A stretch of 64,000 bases of DNA from Kocuria carniphila (GTDB lineage Bacteria; Actinomycetota; Actinomycetes; Actinomycetales; Micrococcaceae): the NCBI RefSeq assembly GCF_004136555.1, contig NZ_NOIT01000009.1, positions 62,001 to 126,000 of the forward strand, written 5' to 3'. A model generated the notes under the pieces. The model searched no databases. It worked only from the letters and a program-made list of their open reading frames with translations, and was not told the origin of the DNA. The position numbers and the translations under genes are program-made. Positions 1 to 8,656 of the stretch are shown here, in pieces (within the stretch, counting starts at the first letter, position 1; each line of letters opens with the position of its first letter).

Positions 1-1
1 C

Positions 2-556
2 AAGGTTGAATCCGCCGAGCAGCTCGCGGGGCTAGTCGACTACGAAGTCGTGTCCATGATCGAGTCTCCCCATGGTGCCCTGGCGCTGGGCGAGATTGCC
101 GGCGCGAGCGGCGTCGTCGGCCTCATGTGGGGATCAGAGGACCTGATCGTGAATCTGGGTGGCCTCACGAGCCGCAAGTGCAACGGCGCGCTCCGGGATA
201 TTTCCCTGCACGTGCGCTCGCAGACGGTGCTGCACGCGGCGGTGGCAGGGATTTTCGCGGTCGACGGGATCTTCCTGGACGTCGAGAACCTTGAGGGACT
301 GCTGGGCGAGACCCTGGACGCCTCCAGCTCCGGTTTTGCCGCCAAGGGTGGGATGCACGTCTCGCAGATGGCCGTGATCAAGGAAGGGTTCCGCTCCAAG
401 CCGGACAAGCTCGACTGGGCCCGCGGCGTGGTGGAAGTGGCCGCGGAGCAGCGGGGATCGTTCCGGCATGGGGCGCAGGTCATTGACGCGCCCGTGATCA
501 CTCTCGCGGAGCGCATGGTGGCTCGCGCCGATGCGAGCGCATCCGTGACGCCCTAG
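2..556 (+). CDS. CitE/HpcH-type CoA-ester lyase or aldolase, C-terminal part
   Basis: The reading frame is open from the left edge, so the gene is truncated at its 5' end; 184 residues are visible. The first residues (KVESAEQLAGL) and the later GALALGEIAG and FAAKGGMHVSQ segments fit the HpcH/HpaI aldolase / citrate lyase beta (CitE) superfamily, a TIM-barrel fold that cleaves or forms C-C bonds in acyl-CoA or oxo-acid substrates with a divalent metal. KVE contains the usual substrate/metal-site lysine and glutamate. Family members are about 270-300 residues, so roughly the N-terminal third lies outside the window. The substrate cannot be told from this fragment. It converges with the oxidoreductase downstream, 10 bases away. 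Confidence 0.8.
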   Translation, partial: KVESAEQLAGLVDYEVVSMIESPHGALALGEIAGASGVVGLMWGSEDLIVNLGGLTSRKCNGALRDISLHVRSQTVLHAAVAGIFAVDGIFLDVENLEGLLGETLDASSSGFAAKGGMHVSQMAVIKEGFRSKPDKLDWARGVVEVAAEQRGSFRHGAQVIDAPVITLAERMVARADASASVTP

Positions 557-566
557 CCTTTCGAGG

Positions 567-1787
567 CTATTTCAACGCGTGCGACAGGGGAGCGCGCTGC
601 TCAAGTAGGTGTTGGCCCCGCTCGTAATCGTCGTCCGAGTTGTAGGTGAGCACGCCCACCAGCTCGCCGCGTTCGTCGCCGTACCAGACCACGAACCCGT
701 CCGGCCGCTCCCGGAACTCTGCCGTGCTGAAGCCGTCTCCCCACGCGGAGTATTTGAGCGTGTGGTCACCGATGATGCTCCAAAAACCGGGGATCGAATC
801 CCACGATTTTTGCGCGTTCTGCTCGACCGCAGCATTGTGCCCGGCGATTTCTCCCATGGCCAGCGCGTCACCCCAGTGCTCGACCATGATGGGCCGCCCC
901 GCCACGCCATGCTGGGCCAGCGCGGAATCTCCGGCGACCCACACGGTGGCGTGCGCCTTCAGATGCTGGTCGGTCATGATCCGGCCGCCCCGGACCTCCG
1001 CAGGCGAGTTGTCCAGGAGCGTGCCGCCCGGAGTCACACCCACCGCGGCAAGGATCAGATCGGGGTTCAACGATGTCCCGTCATCGAGTTGCACGACCCG
1101 CGGGGCCGCCACGGACTTCACGCTGCGGCCGGTACGCACCTCGACACCGACGGCCTCAAGCCAGTCCTTGATTCTCGACGACGCCGCTGCGCCCAGTCGT
1201 TGCTCCTGCGGCCCGTTTTCGGGCGTCACCAGGGCGACGTTGAGGCCGCGTTGGGCCAGTGACGCGGCTGCTTCGCAGCCGATGAAACCGGAGCCGATCA
1301 CCAGGGCGGTATACGCCGTTCGCGCGGAGGCCACCAGGGTCCTTGCGTCATCGAGTGATCGCAGCAAATGGATTTCGGCACCCTCCTGCGCGGCGTGAAG
1401 CGACTTGGAGCGCGCACCCGTGGCAACAATCAACCGGTCGAATTCCACGGACCAGCTCTTAGCCGCCACGGTCTGCTTCTCTATGTCCACGGCCGAGATC
1501 GACGAGGCGAGCAGCAGCTCCACACCGTCCGGAAGGCCCTCTCCATTGACAGGGTCGCCGGTGGGTTCTTTCTCGCCGGACAGGACTTCCTTGGACAGCG
1601 GCGGGCGTTCGTAGGGTGGATCGATGTCTTCGGTGACCATGAGCACGGGACCCGGCCCGGCGGCGTCGAGGTAGCTACGTGCCGCGCTGACGCCACCCGC
1701 GCCGCTGCCGATGATCACCAGGGGATAGTGCTCCCGTGAGGGGAGGGACTGGTGACGGGGGAATGTCGAGGCATCCGAAACTGTCAT
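567..1787 (-). CDS. FAD/NAD(P)-dependent oxidoreductase, ferredoxin-reductase type
   Basis: A 406-residue two-dinucleotide-fold flavoprotein. The FAD-binding GxGxxG (IGSGAGG) lies near residue 26, PPYERPPLSKE follows as in ferredoxin/rubredoxin reductases of dioxygenase systems, and a second Rossmann motif (VIGSGFIGCEAA) near residue 166 binds NAD(P)H. VWVAGDSA near residue 285 is the second FAD contact. The usual role is passing electrons from NAD(P)H to a ferredoxin-like partner, but no ferredoxin or oxygenase gene is adjacent, so the partner is unknown. The MarR regulator immediately upstream on the same strand is a likely controller. The specific substrate is unresolved. Confidence 0.85.
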   Translation of the reverse strand: MTVSDASTFPRHQSLPSREHYPLVIIGSGAGGVSAARSYLDAAGPGPVLMVTEDIDPPYERPPLSKEVLSGEKEPTGDPVNGEGLPDGVELLLASSISAVDIEKQTVAAKSWSVEFDRLIVATGARSKSLHAAQEGAEIHLLRSLDDARTLVASARTAYTALVIGSGFIGCEAAASLAQRGLNVALVTPENGPQEQRLGAAASSRIKDWLEAVGVEVRTGRSVKSVAAPRVVQLDDGTSLNPDLILAAVGVTPGGTLLDNSPAEVRGGRIMTDQHLKAHATVWVAGDSALAQHGVAGRPIMVEHWGDALAMGEIAGHNAAVEQNAQKSWDSIPGFWSIIGDHTLKYSAWGDGFSTAEFRERPDGFVVWYGDERGELVGVLTYNSDDDYERGQHLLEQRAPLSHALK

Positions 1788-1835
1788 GCTCCCATTTTGC
1801 TGACCGCTTGAGGGGGCTGACCAGGGGTTCGGAGG

Positions 1836-2381
1836 CTACTTGCGTGTTTTCGCTCCGATGGCCGTGCGGTGGTCCATGATCTTGTCGAGCAGGCTGATGA
1901 GCAATTCGCGCTCTTGTTCGGTGAGGGCCTGGCTCCAGTCGTTCTCGCGGGAGTTCTGCCGGGCGAAGACCTCTTGGATCTTGGTTTGGCCCGTGTCGGT
2001 GAGGTGCAGGATCAAGGAGCGCCCGTCCGCCTCGGATGCCTGTTTGACCAGCAGACCTTTGGATTCCAGATTGCCCGCGAGGTTCGAGACCGCAGCACGG
2101 CTCATTCCCATGAGCTCGGCCGCGCGGTGAGGGGTCAGGGGGCCCGCAACCCACAGCGCGAACAGCATGCGATAACTGGCCCACGTGCCACCGGCGGGGC
2201 GGTGAATGGAGGACTCGAAGTCGTAGATCACCGATGAGGACGCCCGGAACAGCGTGACGAACAGGCGGTTGGCCGTGACGTCGCATTCCGGGAACTCTTG
2301 CGAGATGCGTGACGCGGCGGCATTTGCGAACTGCCAGTAATCCGGGTTCACCGCGTTCGGGGCGTCGTCAGGTGTGGGCAT
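1836..2381 (-). CDS. MarR-family transcriptional regulator
   Basis: 181 residues with a central winged helix: LTPHRAAELMGMSRAAVSNLAGNL is split here as the LTPHRAAELMG helix and the SRAAVSNLAGNLESKG recognition helix (about residues 90-115), then the DGRSLILHLTDTG wing. It probably represses or activates the flavin oxidoreductase gene that follows 48 bases downstream on the same strand. There is no Shine-Dalgarno sequence before the ATG. Instead TAAATT (complement of 2388-2393) ends six bases upstream of the ATG, the arrangement expected for a leaderless actinobacterial mRNA. The ligand is unknown. Confidence 0.85.
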   Translation of the reverse strand: MPTPDDAPNAVNPDYWQFANAAASRISQEFPECDVTANRLFVTLFRASSSVIYDFESSIHRPAGGTWASYRMLFALWVAGPLTPHRAAELMGMSRAAVSNLAGNLESKGLLVKQASEADGRSLILHLTDTGQTKIQEVFARQNSRENDWSQALTEQERELLISLLDKIMDHRTAIGAKTRK

Positions 2382-2567
2382 GGTCCAAATTTAGTGTGCA
2401 GCCAAGCCGTTCGGGGAGTTTCTCTCGGGTGGGCAGGTTGTTAGACCTTTTATTACCTGGTGAGATCTCAGCGGCGCGAGGCTCATGGTGGTCACGTATT
2501 GAACCGCTTGCTCTGGGAATGAACAATGAAGGCAGGAGCCCCGTTGTCGCGTTGAGGAGTGCTGGAA

Positions 2568-3089
2568 ATGTCCACCGTTGAACCGAACGCACGAAACGAA
2601 GCGCGAACGGGACACCGTGGCGGGGTCGAAACCAGAGACGAACGGCACCCCGGCAAGCGAACCGTGCTGTCGGGATTCCTGTTTGGTTGCGGTATTGCAG
2701 CGTCCATGATCGATCTGTTCATCTTCCACTTGGGCCTGCAATGGCACCATTTTTATGATCTGTCCACCCATGAGGTGGCGTTGCTGACGGACGGGATTTT
2801 CCACGCGTTCGGGTGGTTCATCACCGTGTGGGGCCTGTTCCTGCTGGCCGATATCCGACGCCGCGGGGGCGTGAATTGGAAGCGCTGGGCTGGGGCAGTG
2901 GCCCTGGGCATCGGGTCGTTCCAACTCCTCGACGGCGTGCTCAACCACAAGATCCTGGGCATCCATCAGATCCGGTACGGCGTTGACCTGCTGTTGTATG
3001 ACACGGTGTGGATCGGATCTGCGATCGTACTCATGGTGACCGGGTGGGTGGTGCTGCGCATGACCCGTTCGGCCCATGACGCTCGCTGA
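2568..3089 (+). CDS. DUF2243 family membrane protein
   Basis: 173 residues; a GTG at 2559 is in frame, but the ATG at 2568 is preferred because GAGGAG at 2554-2559 stands eight bases before it. After a polar N-terminus of about 30 residues there are four hydrophobic segments, with conserved-looking histidines (FIFHLGLQWHHFY, GIFHAFGW, LLDGVLNHKILGIHQI) that are typical of DUF2243. The function of the family is not established. It is regularly found next to CtaG-type cytochrome oxidase assembly genes, as here (eight bases to the next gene), which suggests a role in copper or haem oxidase biogenesis; that part is inference. Confidence 0.85.
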   Translation: MSTVEPNARNEARTGHRGGVETRDERHPGKRTVLSGFLFGCGIAASMIDLFIFHLGLQWHHFYDLSTHEVALLTDGIFHAFGWFITVWGLFLLADIRRRGGVNWKRWAGAVALGIGSFQLLDGVLNHKILGIHQIRYGVDLLLYDTVWIGSAIVLMVTGWVVLRMTRSAHDAR

Positions 3090-3097
3090 GGCTGCCC

Positions 3098-3910
3098 GTG
3101 CACGCTCATGACTCAGCCCACGCGACTGGCCTTGATGGCTGGCTCGTGTTCGAAGTATTTGTTGCTGCATTGCTGATTGCCACGGCGGTCGGGTATGCCT
3201 GGTCCCTCTGGGCCGGGCGGCACCGCAGTGCGTGGCCGGTTCATCGGACCGTGTTCTTCTACGCGGGACTGGCCTGCGCGGCCGCGAGCCTGGTGGGCCC
3301 CTTGGGCCAGGCCGCTCACGAGAGTTTCACCGCGCACATGATGGGGCACTTGTTGCTCGGGATGATCGCCCCGCTCCTACTGGTGCTTTCGGCTCCGGTG
3401 AGCGTGCTGTTGCGGGCCTTGCCCGTGGGGCGAGCGCGTGCGGTGTCTCGCATGCTCCGTTCGCCCTACGTCCGGGTGATCACGCACCCGGTCGTGGCCG
3501 CTCTCTTGAACGCGGGTGGATTGTGGGTGCTGTACACCACCCCGCTGTTTCATTGGATGCACGGTTCCGTGTGGGTGCATGCGCTGGTGCACACCCATAT
3601 TTTCTTGGCGGGGTATGTGTTCACGGCGTCCATGGTGGGCGTGGACTCGGATCCGCACAGGGCGTCGTTCAAGCTTCGAGCCGGGGTGCTGATTGCGTTC
3701 ATCGCTGCGCATTCGATTCTGGCCAAGTGGTTGTACGCCCACCAGCCCATGGGGGTGGAAACCGCGGATGCGCAGTTCGGTGCCCAGCTCATGTACTACG
3801 GCGGAGATGCGGTGGACGTGCTACTGATCGTTCTGCTGTTCACCGGGTGGTACCGGGCCACGAGGCCGCGGTCAGCGAGCTCGGATAGGGCGCGAGCGAC
3901 GTCGTCGTAG
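3098..3910 (+). CDS. ctaG: CtaG-type cytochrome c oxidase assembly protein
   Basis: 270 residues starting at GTG, eight bases after the DUF2243 gene. About seven membrane segments are visible. Conserved histidines occur in FTAHMMGHLLLGM, FHWMHGSVWVHALVHTHIF and the KWLYAHQPMGV segment, the pattern of the caa3-type CtaG family (PF09678), whose members help load copper into cytochrome oxidase. This family is unrelated to the CtaG/Cox11 proteins of proteobacteria. The pair probably forms one transcript. No oxidase structural genes are in the window. Confidence 0.85.
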   Translation: MHAHDSAHATGLDGWLVFEVFVAALLIATAVGYAWSLWAGRHRSAWPVHRTVFFYAGLACAAASLVGPLGQAAHESFTAHMMGHLLLGMIAPLLLVLSAPVSVLLRALPVGRARAVSRMLRSPYVRVITHPVVAALLNAGGLWVLYTTPLFHWMHGSVWVHALVHTHIFLAGYVFTASMVGVDSDPHRASFKLRAGVLIAFIAAHSILAKWLYAHQPMGVETADAQFGAQLMYYGGDAVDVLLIVLLFTGWYRATRPRSASSDRARATSS

Positions 3911-3920
3911 ACGGCCCCGA

Positions 3921-4415
3921 CTAACGCACCATGCGAATGGTCTTCAAATCGTTGGATGCGCTGTCGATCCGTTCGGCGCCGTCCGCCTCAAAGCCGTTCT
4001 TCTCGTAGAATCTGCGCGCTCGGGGGTTGTCCTTGGCCATCCACAGCTGTGACGGCTGATCGTCGAGGGAGGCGTCCAAGAGTTCTTGTCCTGCGCCCGT
4101 CCCGTGGAATTCCTTGAGGACGTAGAGCATGAACAGCTGGAAGTCCCGCACGTCATCCTTTTCTTGAGGGTGGGCGGTCATCGAGAACCCGATGATGTGA
4201 TCATCCGCTTCTGCCACCCACGGGAACATGTCCTGGCCGTGATTGTCCACGATGGCTTGCCAGGTGCGGCGGCGGGATTCCCAAGCGGTGTCTCCGAGGA
4301 AAGCGTCGGGTAATTGGCCCGTGTACGTCTCTTGCCAGCACCGGAGGTGCACGTCGGCCAGCGGTTCAACGTCGGTCGGTTCGGGGCGTCGCAAAGTGAT
4401 CGGTGGAGCACTCAT
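3921..4415 (-). CDS. GNAT-family N-acetyltransferase, copy 1
   Basis: 164 residues with a complete GNAT fold: the acetyl-CoA binding motif is around FHGTGAGQELLDASL (about residues 105-120) and the C-terminal NPRARRFYEKNGFEADG motif follows. It transfers an acetyl group from acetyl-CoA to an unidentified amine. It is clearly a paralogue of the acetyltransferase at 5967-6461: both start with (P/A)ITLR, share the WxAKDNPRARRFYE block and end in RMVR. The two copies have the same orientation on either side of the AtoE-type transporter gene. No Shine-Dalgarno sequence is obvious before the ATG. Confidence 0.85.
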   Translation of the reverse strand: MSAPPITLRRPEPTDVEPLADVHLRCWQETYTGQLPDAFLGDTAWESRRRTWQAIVDNHGQDMFPWVAEADDHIIGFSMTAHPQEKDDVRDFQLFMLYVLKEFHGTGAGQELLDASLDDQPSQLWMAKDNPRARRFYEKNGFEADGAERIDSASNDLKTIRMVR

Positions 4416-4575
4416 GGTTTAACGCTAAGAAACGGCCCCGGGGGCGGTTCAAGCGGCCGGTAGCGCCCGGCCCGAAATACCGTGTGATCCACGCCACTCT
4501 CGATAGCCTCAGGGGTGGTTGGTGACCCGATCCCACCGCACCAAGCCGTACCGATCTGACTGACGAGGTATCGCC

Positions 4576-5970
4576 ATGAGCACCCCCGAGCACCATTCCG
4601 ACACCCGCACCACGGCTGAGCCGCCGCTGGCCCGGCTGATGCGACCCGTGAACTCCGTGGTGGAGCGGTTCATCCCCTCCGCCTTGATCTTCGCCATCGT
4701 GCTGACCGTGGTCGTCGCCGTCATGGCTCTGATCCTCACCGATTCCGGTCCCGTGACCGTGATCGAAGGGTGGGGAGTGGGCCTGTCCGGGCTGTTGAAG
4801 TTCATGACCCAGATGGCCTTGGTGCTGTTGCTCGGCCACGCACTCGCCAGTACACGGCCGGTGCGTGCGCTGCTCGGCAGGTTGGCTTCCGTCCCGCGTT
4901 CACCTTTGAAGGCGTACGTGTTCGTGTTTGTCGTGGCAGCTATTTCCTGTCTCATCACCTGGGGTTTCGGGTTGGTTGTTGGCGCCTTACTGGCGAGGGA
5001 GGTCGCCCACGAGTTCGGCCGCAGGAACATTCCCATCAGTTTCCCCATGCTCGTGGCCGCAGGGTTCTCCGGCATGGTGGTGTGGCACATGGGTTACTCG
5101 GGTTCCGGACCGCTGACCGCGGCCACGCCTGGGTCTTTCATCGAGAAGCAGGTGGGGTACGTGATTCCCATCAGCGAAACGACCTTCTCATGGTGGAACA
5201 TGAGTGCCGCGGTGGCGACAGTGATTCTGGTGGCAGCGGCCCTGTGGCTCGTAGCTCCTCGAGTAGTGCCCGCATCTCACAGGATCACCGCGGAGGCGCT
5301 CAAGGAATCCGATCAAGAGGTGCAGCAGCCCAAGGTCGAGGCCCCGGCAGATCACTTGGACGCGTCACGACTGCCCACTCTCCTCATCGGGATCGCTCTC
5401 GTGGCCTACCTGGTGATCCATTTCGCGCATGGCGGGTCGGTCACGCTCAACATCGTGAACTGGATGTTCCTCGCATTGATTTTCTTGCTGTCCCGCAATT
5501 CGTTTGCGGTCATGGGCCTGATCAAGAATGCTGCCTCCAACGTGGGCGACATTCTGCTGCAGTTCCCGTTGTACGCCGGAATCATGGGCATCATGACCGC
5601 CACCGGTCTCATCCAGGTGCTGTCCGATTCGATCGTGGCGGTGGCCTCGCCGCAGACTTTGGGGTTGCTGGCGTTTCTGTCCGCGGGTCTGGTCAACTTC
5701 TTTGTCCCTTCCGGCGGTGGCCAGGTGGCCATCCAGGCGCCCATTCTTCTCGACGCCGCCGCGAGACTCGACGTGGACCCCTCCGTCATGATCATGGCCG
5801 TGGCATACGGCGACCAGTGGACGAACATGATCCAGCCGTTCTGGGCGCTGCCGCTGTTGGCCATCGCGGGCCTCAAGATCCGCGACATCCTGGGTTACAC
5901 CACGGTGGTGCTCTTGGTGTCGGGAGTCGTTTTCGGTGCCACCATGTTGATCGTGGGGGCAGGGGTTTAG
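4576..5970 (+). CDS. atoE: AtoE-type short-chain fatty acid transporter
   Basis: 464 residues with about eleven hydrophobic segments. The sequence fits the TIGR00366/AtoE family of short-chain fatty acid uptake proteins, including FVPSGGGQVAIQAPI (about residues 375-390) and the preceding WHMGYSGSGPLTAATPG segment. The gene starts at ATG with a weak GAGG 9-12 bases upstream. Members are inner-membrane carriers, in E. coli linked to acetoacetate/butyrate degradation, but no ato catabolic genes are adjacent here. Its stop codon overlaps the stop of the convergent acetyltransferase gene. Confidence 0.85.
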   Translation: MSTPEHHSDTRTTAEPPLARLMRPVNSVVERFIPSALIFAIVLTVVVAVMALILTDSGPVTVIEGWGVGLSGLLKFMTQMALVLLLGHALASTRPVRALLGRLASVPRSPLKAYVFVFVVAAISCLITWGFGLVVGALLAREVAHEFGRRNIPISFPMLVAAGFSGMVVWHMGYSGSGPLTAATPGSFIEKQVGYVIPISETTFSWWNMSAAVATVILVAAALWLVAPRVVPASHRITAEALKESDQEVQQPKVEAPADHLDASRLPTLLIGIALVAYLVIHFAHGGSVTLNIVNWMFLALIFLLSRNSFAVMGLIKNAASNVGDILLQFPLYAGIMGIMTATGLIQVLSDSIVAVASPQTLGLLAFLSAGLVNFFVPSGGGQVAIQAPILLDAAARLDVDPSVMIMAVAYGDQWTNMIQPFWALPLLAIAGLKIRDILGYTTVVLLVSGVVFGATMLIVGAGV

Positions 5971-6461
5971 CGCACCATTCGCACGATCATGAATCCGGTG
6001 GCTTGAATGTAGACCGCTTCGGCGCCGTCTGTGGTGAAACGGTTGCGTTCGTAGAAGCGCCGTGCCCGGGGATTGTCCTTGGCGACCCAGAGGAACGCAG
6101 GATTGTCACCGATGACGGCCTCTAGGAGAGCCTGTCCGGCACCGCTGCCGTGGTGCTCGGCGAGTACATAGAGCATGCGAAGTTCCAGGGGACGAGCGGC
6201 ATGTTCATCAGTCGACGGTGCGGCACCCGCGAATCCGATCAGCTGGTCCTTCGTCTCAGCGACCAGCAGTGTGCCGTCCCTCTCTGGACGTTGCAGCGTG
6301 CCTTGCCACATCTCGACCCGGGCGGCGCGAGCGGCGTCGTCGAAGGCCGAGGCCGGCATCAACTGCCCGTAGGTTTCCCGCCACGTCTCCACGTGGAGGT
6401 CCCCGAGGGCAGCGGCGTCGTCGAAAGTGGGCTCGCGCAGGGTGATAGCCGGCGGGTTCAT
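5967..6461 (-). CDS. GNAT-family N-acetyltransferase, copy 2
   Basis: 164 residues, the same length as its paralogue at 3921-4415. It has the acetyl-CoA loop near HHGSGAGQALLEAVI and the WVAKDNPRARRFYERNRF block, ending RMVR. Copy 2 carries two of the GCGGCGTCGTC words (6331 and 6412), each reading as FDDAA in the protein, which copy 1 lacks. The substrate is unknown. The gene is convergent with and overlaps the transporter gene by four bases at the stop codons. Confidence 0.85.
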   Translation of the reverse strand: MNPPAITLREPTFDDAAALGDLHVETWRETYGQLMPASAFDDAARAARVEMWQGTLQRPERDGTLLVAETKDQLIGFAGAAPSTDEHAARPLELRMLYVLAEHHGSGAGQALLEAVIGDNPAFLWVAKDNPRARRFYERNRFTTDGAEAVYIQATGFMIVRMVR

Positions 6462-6564
6462 GGCCCTATGGTATTGCCGCAGTGGGTGCGTGTGGATGTC
6501 CGAGGTTACGTTTACTGTGGTTCACATCTCACCCGCGAAGTGCAGCACTCAGCCAGGAGTCACC

Positions 6565-7674
6565 ATGAAGATCACCGGAGCAGTCCTCGAAGAGATCGGC
6601 CTGGAGCGTCCCTACACGGAGTCGAAGCCACTGAACATCACGGAGCTGGACCTGGACGATCCCGGCCCGGACGAGGTACTGATTCGTATTCGGGCCGCAG
6701 GCCTGTGCCATTCGGATCTTTCCGTGGTCGATGGAAATCGAGTACGGCCCACGCCCATGCTGCTTGGCCATGAGGCTTCCGGGGTCGTGGAAAAAGTCGG
6801 TGAGAACGTCACAGACCTGTCCGTGGGAGAGCAGGTCACCACGGTGTTCCTGCCGCGCTGCGGTGAATGCAAGAACTGCCTCACGGACGGAAAACTGCCG
6901 TGCACCCCGGGCACCGCCGCCAACAATGACGGCGTGCTCATCGGTGATCACGTGCGGCTACATCGGGAAGGTGAGGAGGTTCGTCACCATCTGGGGGTCT
7001 CTGGGTTCGCGACGCACGCCGTGTTGAACCGGCAGTCGGTGGTTCCGATTGGCGACGACGTGCCCGCGGACGTCGCCGCCGTCCTGGGCTGCGCGGTGCT
7101 CACCGGCGGCGGCGCCGTGCTGAATGCCGGCCAACCGGCGGATGGGCACGCCGTGATGGTCGTGGGCCTGGGGGGTGTGGGGATGGCTGCGCTCATCACG
7201 GCCGTTTCCATCGACAAGGGCAAGGTCATTGGAGTGGACGCCAACCAGGAGAAGCTCGCACGCGCCCGTGAATTGGGAGCTGACGAGGTCTACACGCCCG
7301 CACAGGTGACCGAGCAGGGCATCAAGGCCCCCGTGGTGATTGAGGCGGCCGGGCATCCCAAGGCGTTCGAGACCGCAGTGGCCGCGACAGAGGTGGGCGG
7401 CACCACGGTGACTGTGGGTTTGCCGTCCCCGGATGCGCGATCCAGCATTTCGCCGCTCGTACTCACCGCTGAGGCCCGCACCATCAAGGGTTCCTACCTG
7501 GGCTCAGCCGTGCCCGCCCGGGACATCCCGATCTACGCGCAGCTGTGGCGCGAGGGGAAACTGCCGGTCGAAGAGCTGATTTCCGGGCGAATCGCACTGT
7601 CGGAGATCAACAGCTCACTCGACCTACTCGCGGACGGTCAGGCCGTCCGCCAGGTGATTATGTTCGAGGACTGA
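6565..7674 (+). CDS. Zinc-dependent alcohol dehydrogenase (MDR family)
   Basis: 369 residues. The frame is open further upstream, but the ATG at 6565 fits the family N-terminus and follows AGGAG at 6555-6559. Visible features are the catalytic-zinc CHSDLSV near residue 49, GHEASGVVEKVGE near residue 68, a structural-zinc cluster (CGECKNC and a later Cys, about residues 97-112) and the NAD-binding VVGLGGVGMAA near residue 200. It oxidises an alcohol to the aldehyde or ketone with NAD(P). The convergent neighbour is 3-hydroxyisobutyrate dehydrogenase, but there is no direct evidence that the two share a pathway. Confidence 0.88.
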   Translation: MKITGAVLEEIGLERPYTESKPLNITELDLDDPGPDEVLIRIRAAGLCHSDLSVVDGNRVRPTPMLLGHEASGVVEKVGENVTDLSVGEQVTTVFLPRCGECKNCLTDGKLPCTPGTAANNDGVLIGDHVRLHREGEEVRHHLGVSGFATHAVLNRQSVVPIGDDVPADVAAVLGCAVLTGGGAVLNAGQPADGHAVMVVGLGGVGMAALITAVSIDKGKVIGVDANQEKLARARELGADEVYTPAQVTEQGIKAPVVIEAAGHPKAFETAVAATEVGGTTVTVGLPSPDARSSISPLVLTAEARTIKGSYLGSAVPARDIPIYAQLWREGKLPVEELISGRIALSEINSSLDLLADGQAVRQVIMFED

Positions 7675-7701
7675 ACCTGCCCCCGCCCGGGATGAGCGCT
7701 G

Positions 7702-8622
7702 TCAGGCCTCGTCCGGGTTCCAGCCCCGGATTTTTCCGTCCGGGGCCGCGTACTTGGCGATCAGGCTGCAGTCCAGGTTCTCGTAGCCCTCGTCCACGAG
7801 TTGCTGGAACCGCTGGGCCGCGAGCTCGGCCGCGGGGAGGTTCACCCCGGTCTGTTCACCCGCAGCCAGCGCGAGCCCCACATCCTTGGCCGCAAGTGCC
7901 GCGGAGAACGTGGCCTTGAAGTTGTTGTTCGCCGCCGAGGAGTCGACGATGTCCGGCACGGGATACCACGTCTGCAGGGCCCAGGAGTTGCCGGACGAGA
8001 CCGAGGCGATGTCCCAGAACACCTGCGGGTCCAGGCCCAGCCGGTCGGCAAGGACAGCGCCTTCGCCGCAGGCCTCCAGGCTGATGAACAGCATCATGTT
8101 GTTCACGATCTTCGCGGCCTGACCGGTTCCCGCCTCGCCGGTGTGGACGATCCGCCCGGCCATGGGCTCGATGTACTGCTTGGCTTTCTCGACTGCGCCG
8201 CTCTCGCCGCCCACCATGAACGTCAAGGTCCCGGCCGCCGCACCACTAATGCCTCCGGACACCGGGGCATCGACGAATTCGAATCCCGCCTCCGCGGCGG
8301 TCTTGTGCAGGTCGACCGCGGTTTCCACGTCGATGGTCGAACTGTCGATGAGCAGGGCGTCTTGTGGCGCGAGGGCCAAGACTCCACTGTCCCCGAGGTA
8401 CACGGCTCGCGAATGCTCACCCTTTGGCAGCATGGTGAAGACCACCTGCGCGCCGTCCAGGACTTCCTCGATAGAACTGCAGGTCGTCACGCCCTGGGCC
8501 TTAGCCTCGTGCATCGCTTGTTCATTGAGGTCGAAACCGCGGACGTCGTGGCCCGCCTTCACGAGGTTGGCGGACATGGGTCCGCCCATGTTTCCCAGGC
8601 CGATCCAGCTGATGGTGGTCAT
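7702..8622 (-). CDS. mmsB: 3-hydroxyisobutyrate dehydrogenase family protein
   Basis: 306 residues from an ATG at 8622; the longer open frame upstream has no family similarity. The N-terminus is the Rossmann motif WIGLGNMGGPMSANL, DAPVSGG (about residue 118) is the substrate loop, and GQAAKIVNNMM (about residues 163-173) carries the catalytic lysine. The SAANNNFKATFSAALAAKD region is typical of 3-hydroxyisobutyrate dehydrogenase rather than tartronate semialdehyde reductase. The enzyme oxidises 3-hydroxyisobutyrate to methylmalonate semialdehyde in valine breakdown. The transporter gene lies 34 bases upstream on the same strand, so they probably form one operon. Confidence 0.85.
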   Translation of the reverse strand: MTTISWIGLGNMGGPMSANLVKAGHDVRGFDLNEQAMHEAKAQGVTTCSSIEEVLDGAQVVFTMLPKGEHSRAVYLGDSGVLALAPQDALLIDSSTIDVETAVDLHKTAAEAGFEFVDAPVSGGISGAAAGTLTFMVGGESGAVEKAKQYIEPMAGRIVHTGEAGTGQAAKIVNNMMLFISLEACGEGAVLADRLGLDPQVFWDIASVSSGNSWALQTWYPVPDIVDSSAANNNFKATFSAALAAKDVGLALAAGEQTGVNLPAAELAAQRFQQLVDEGYENLDCSLIAKYAAPDGKIRGWNPDEA

Positions 8623-8656
8623 GGTGGTGTCCCTTTCGGCGGGCCCCCGAGGAAGA

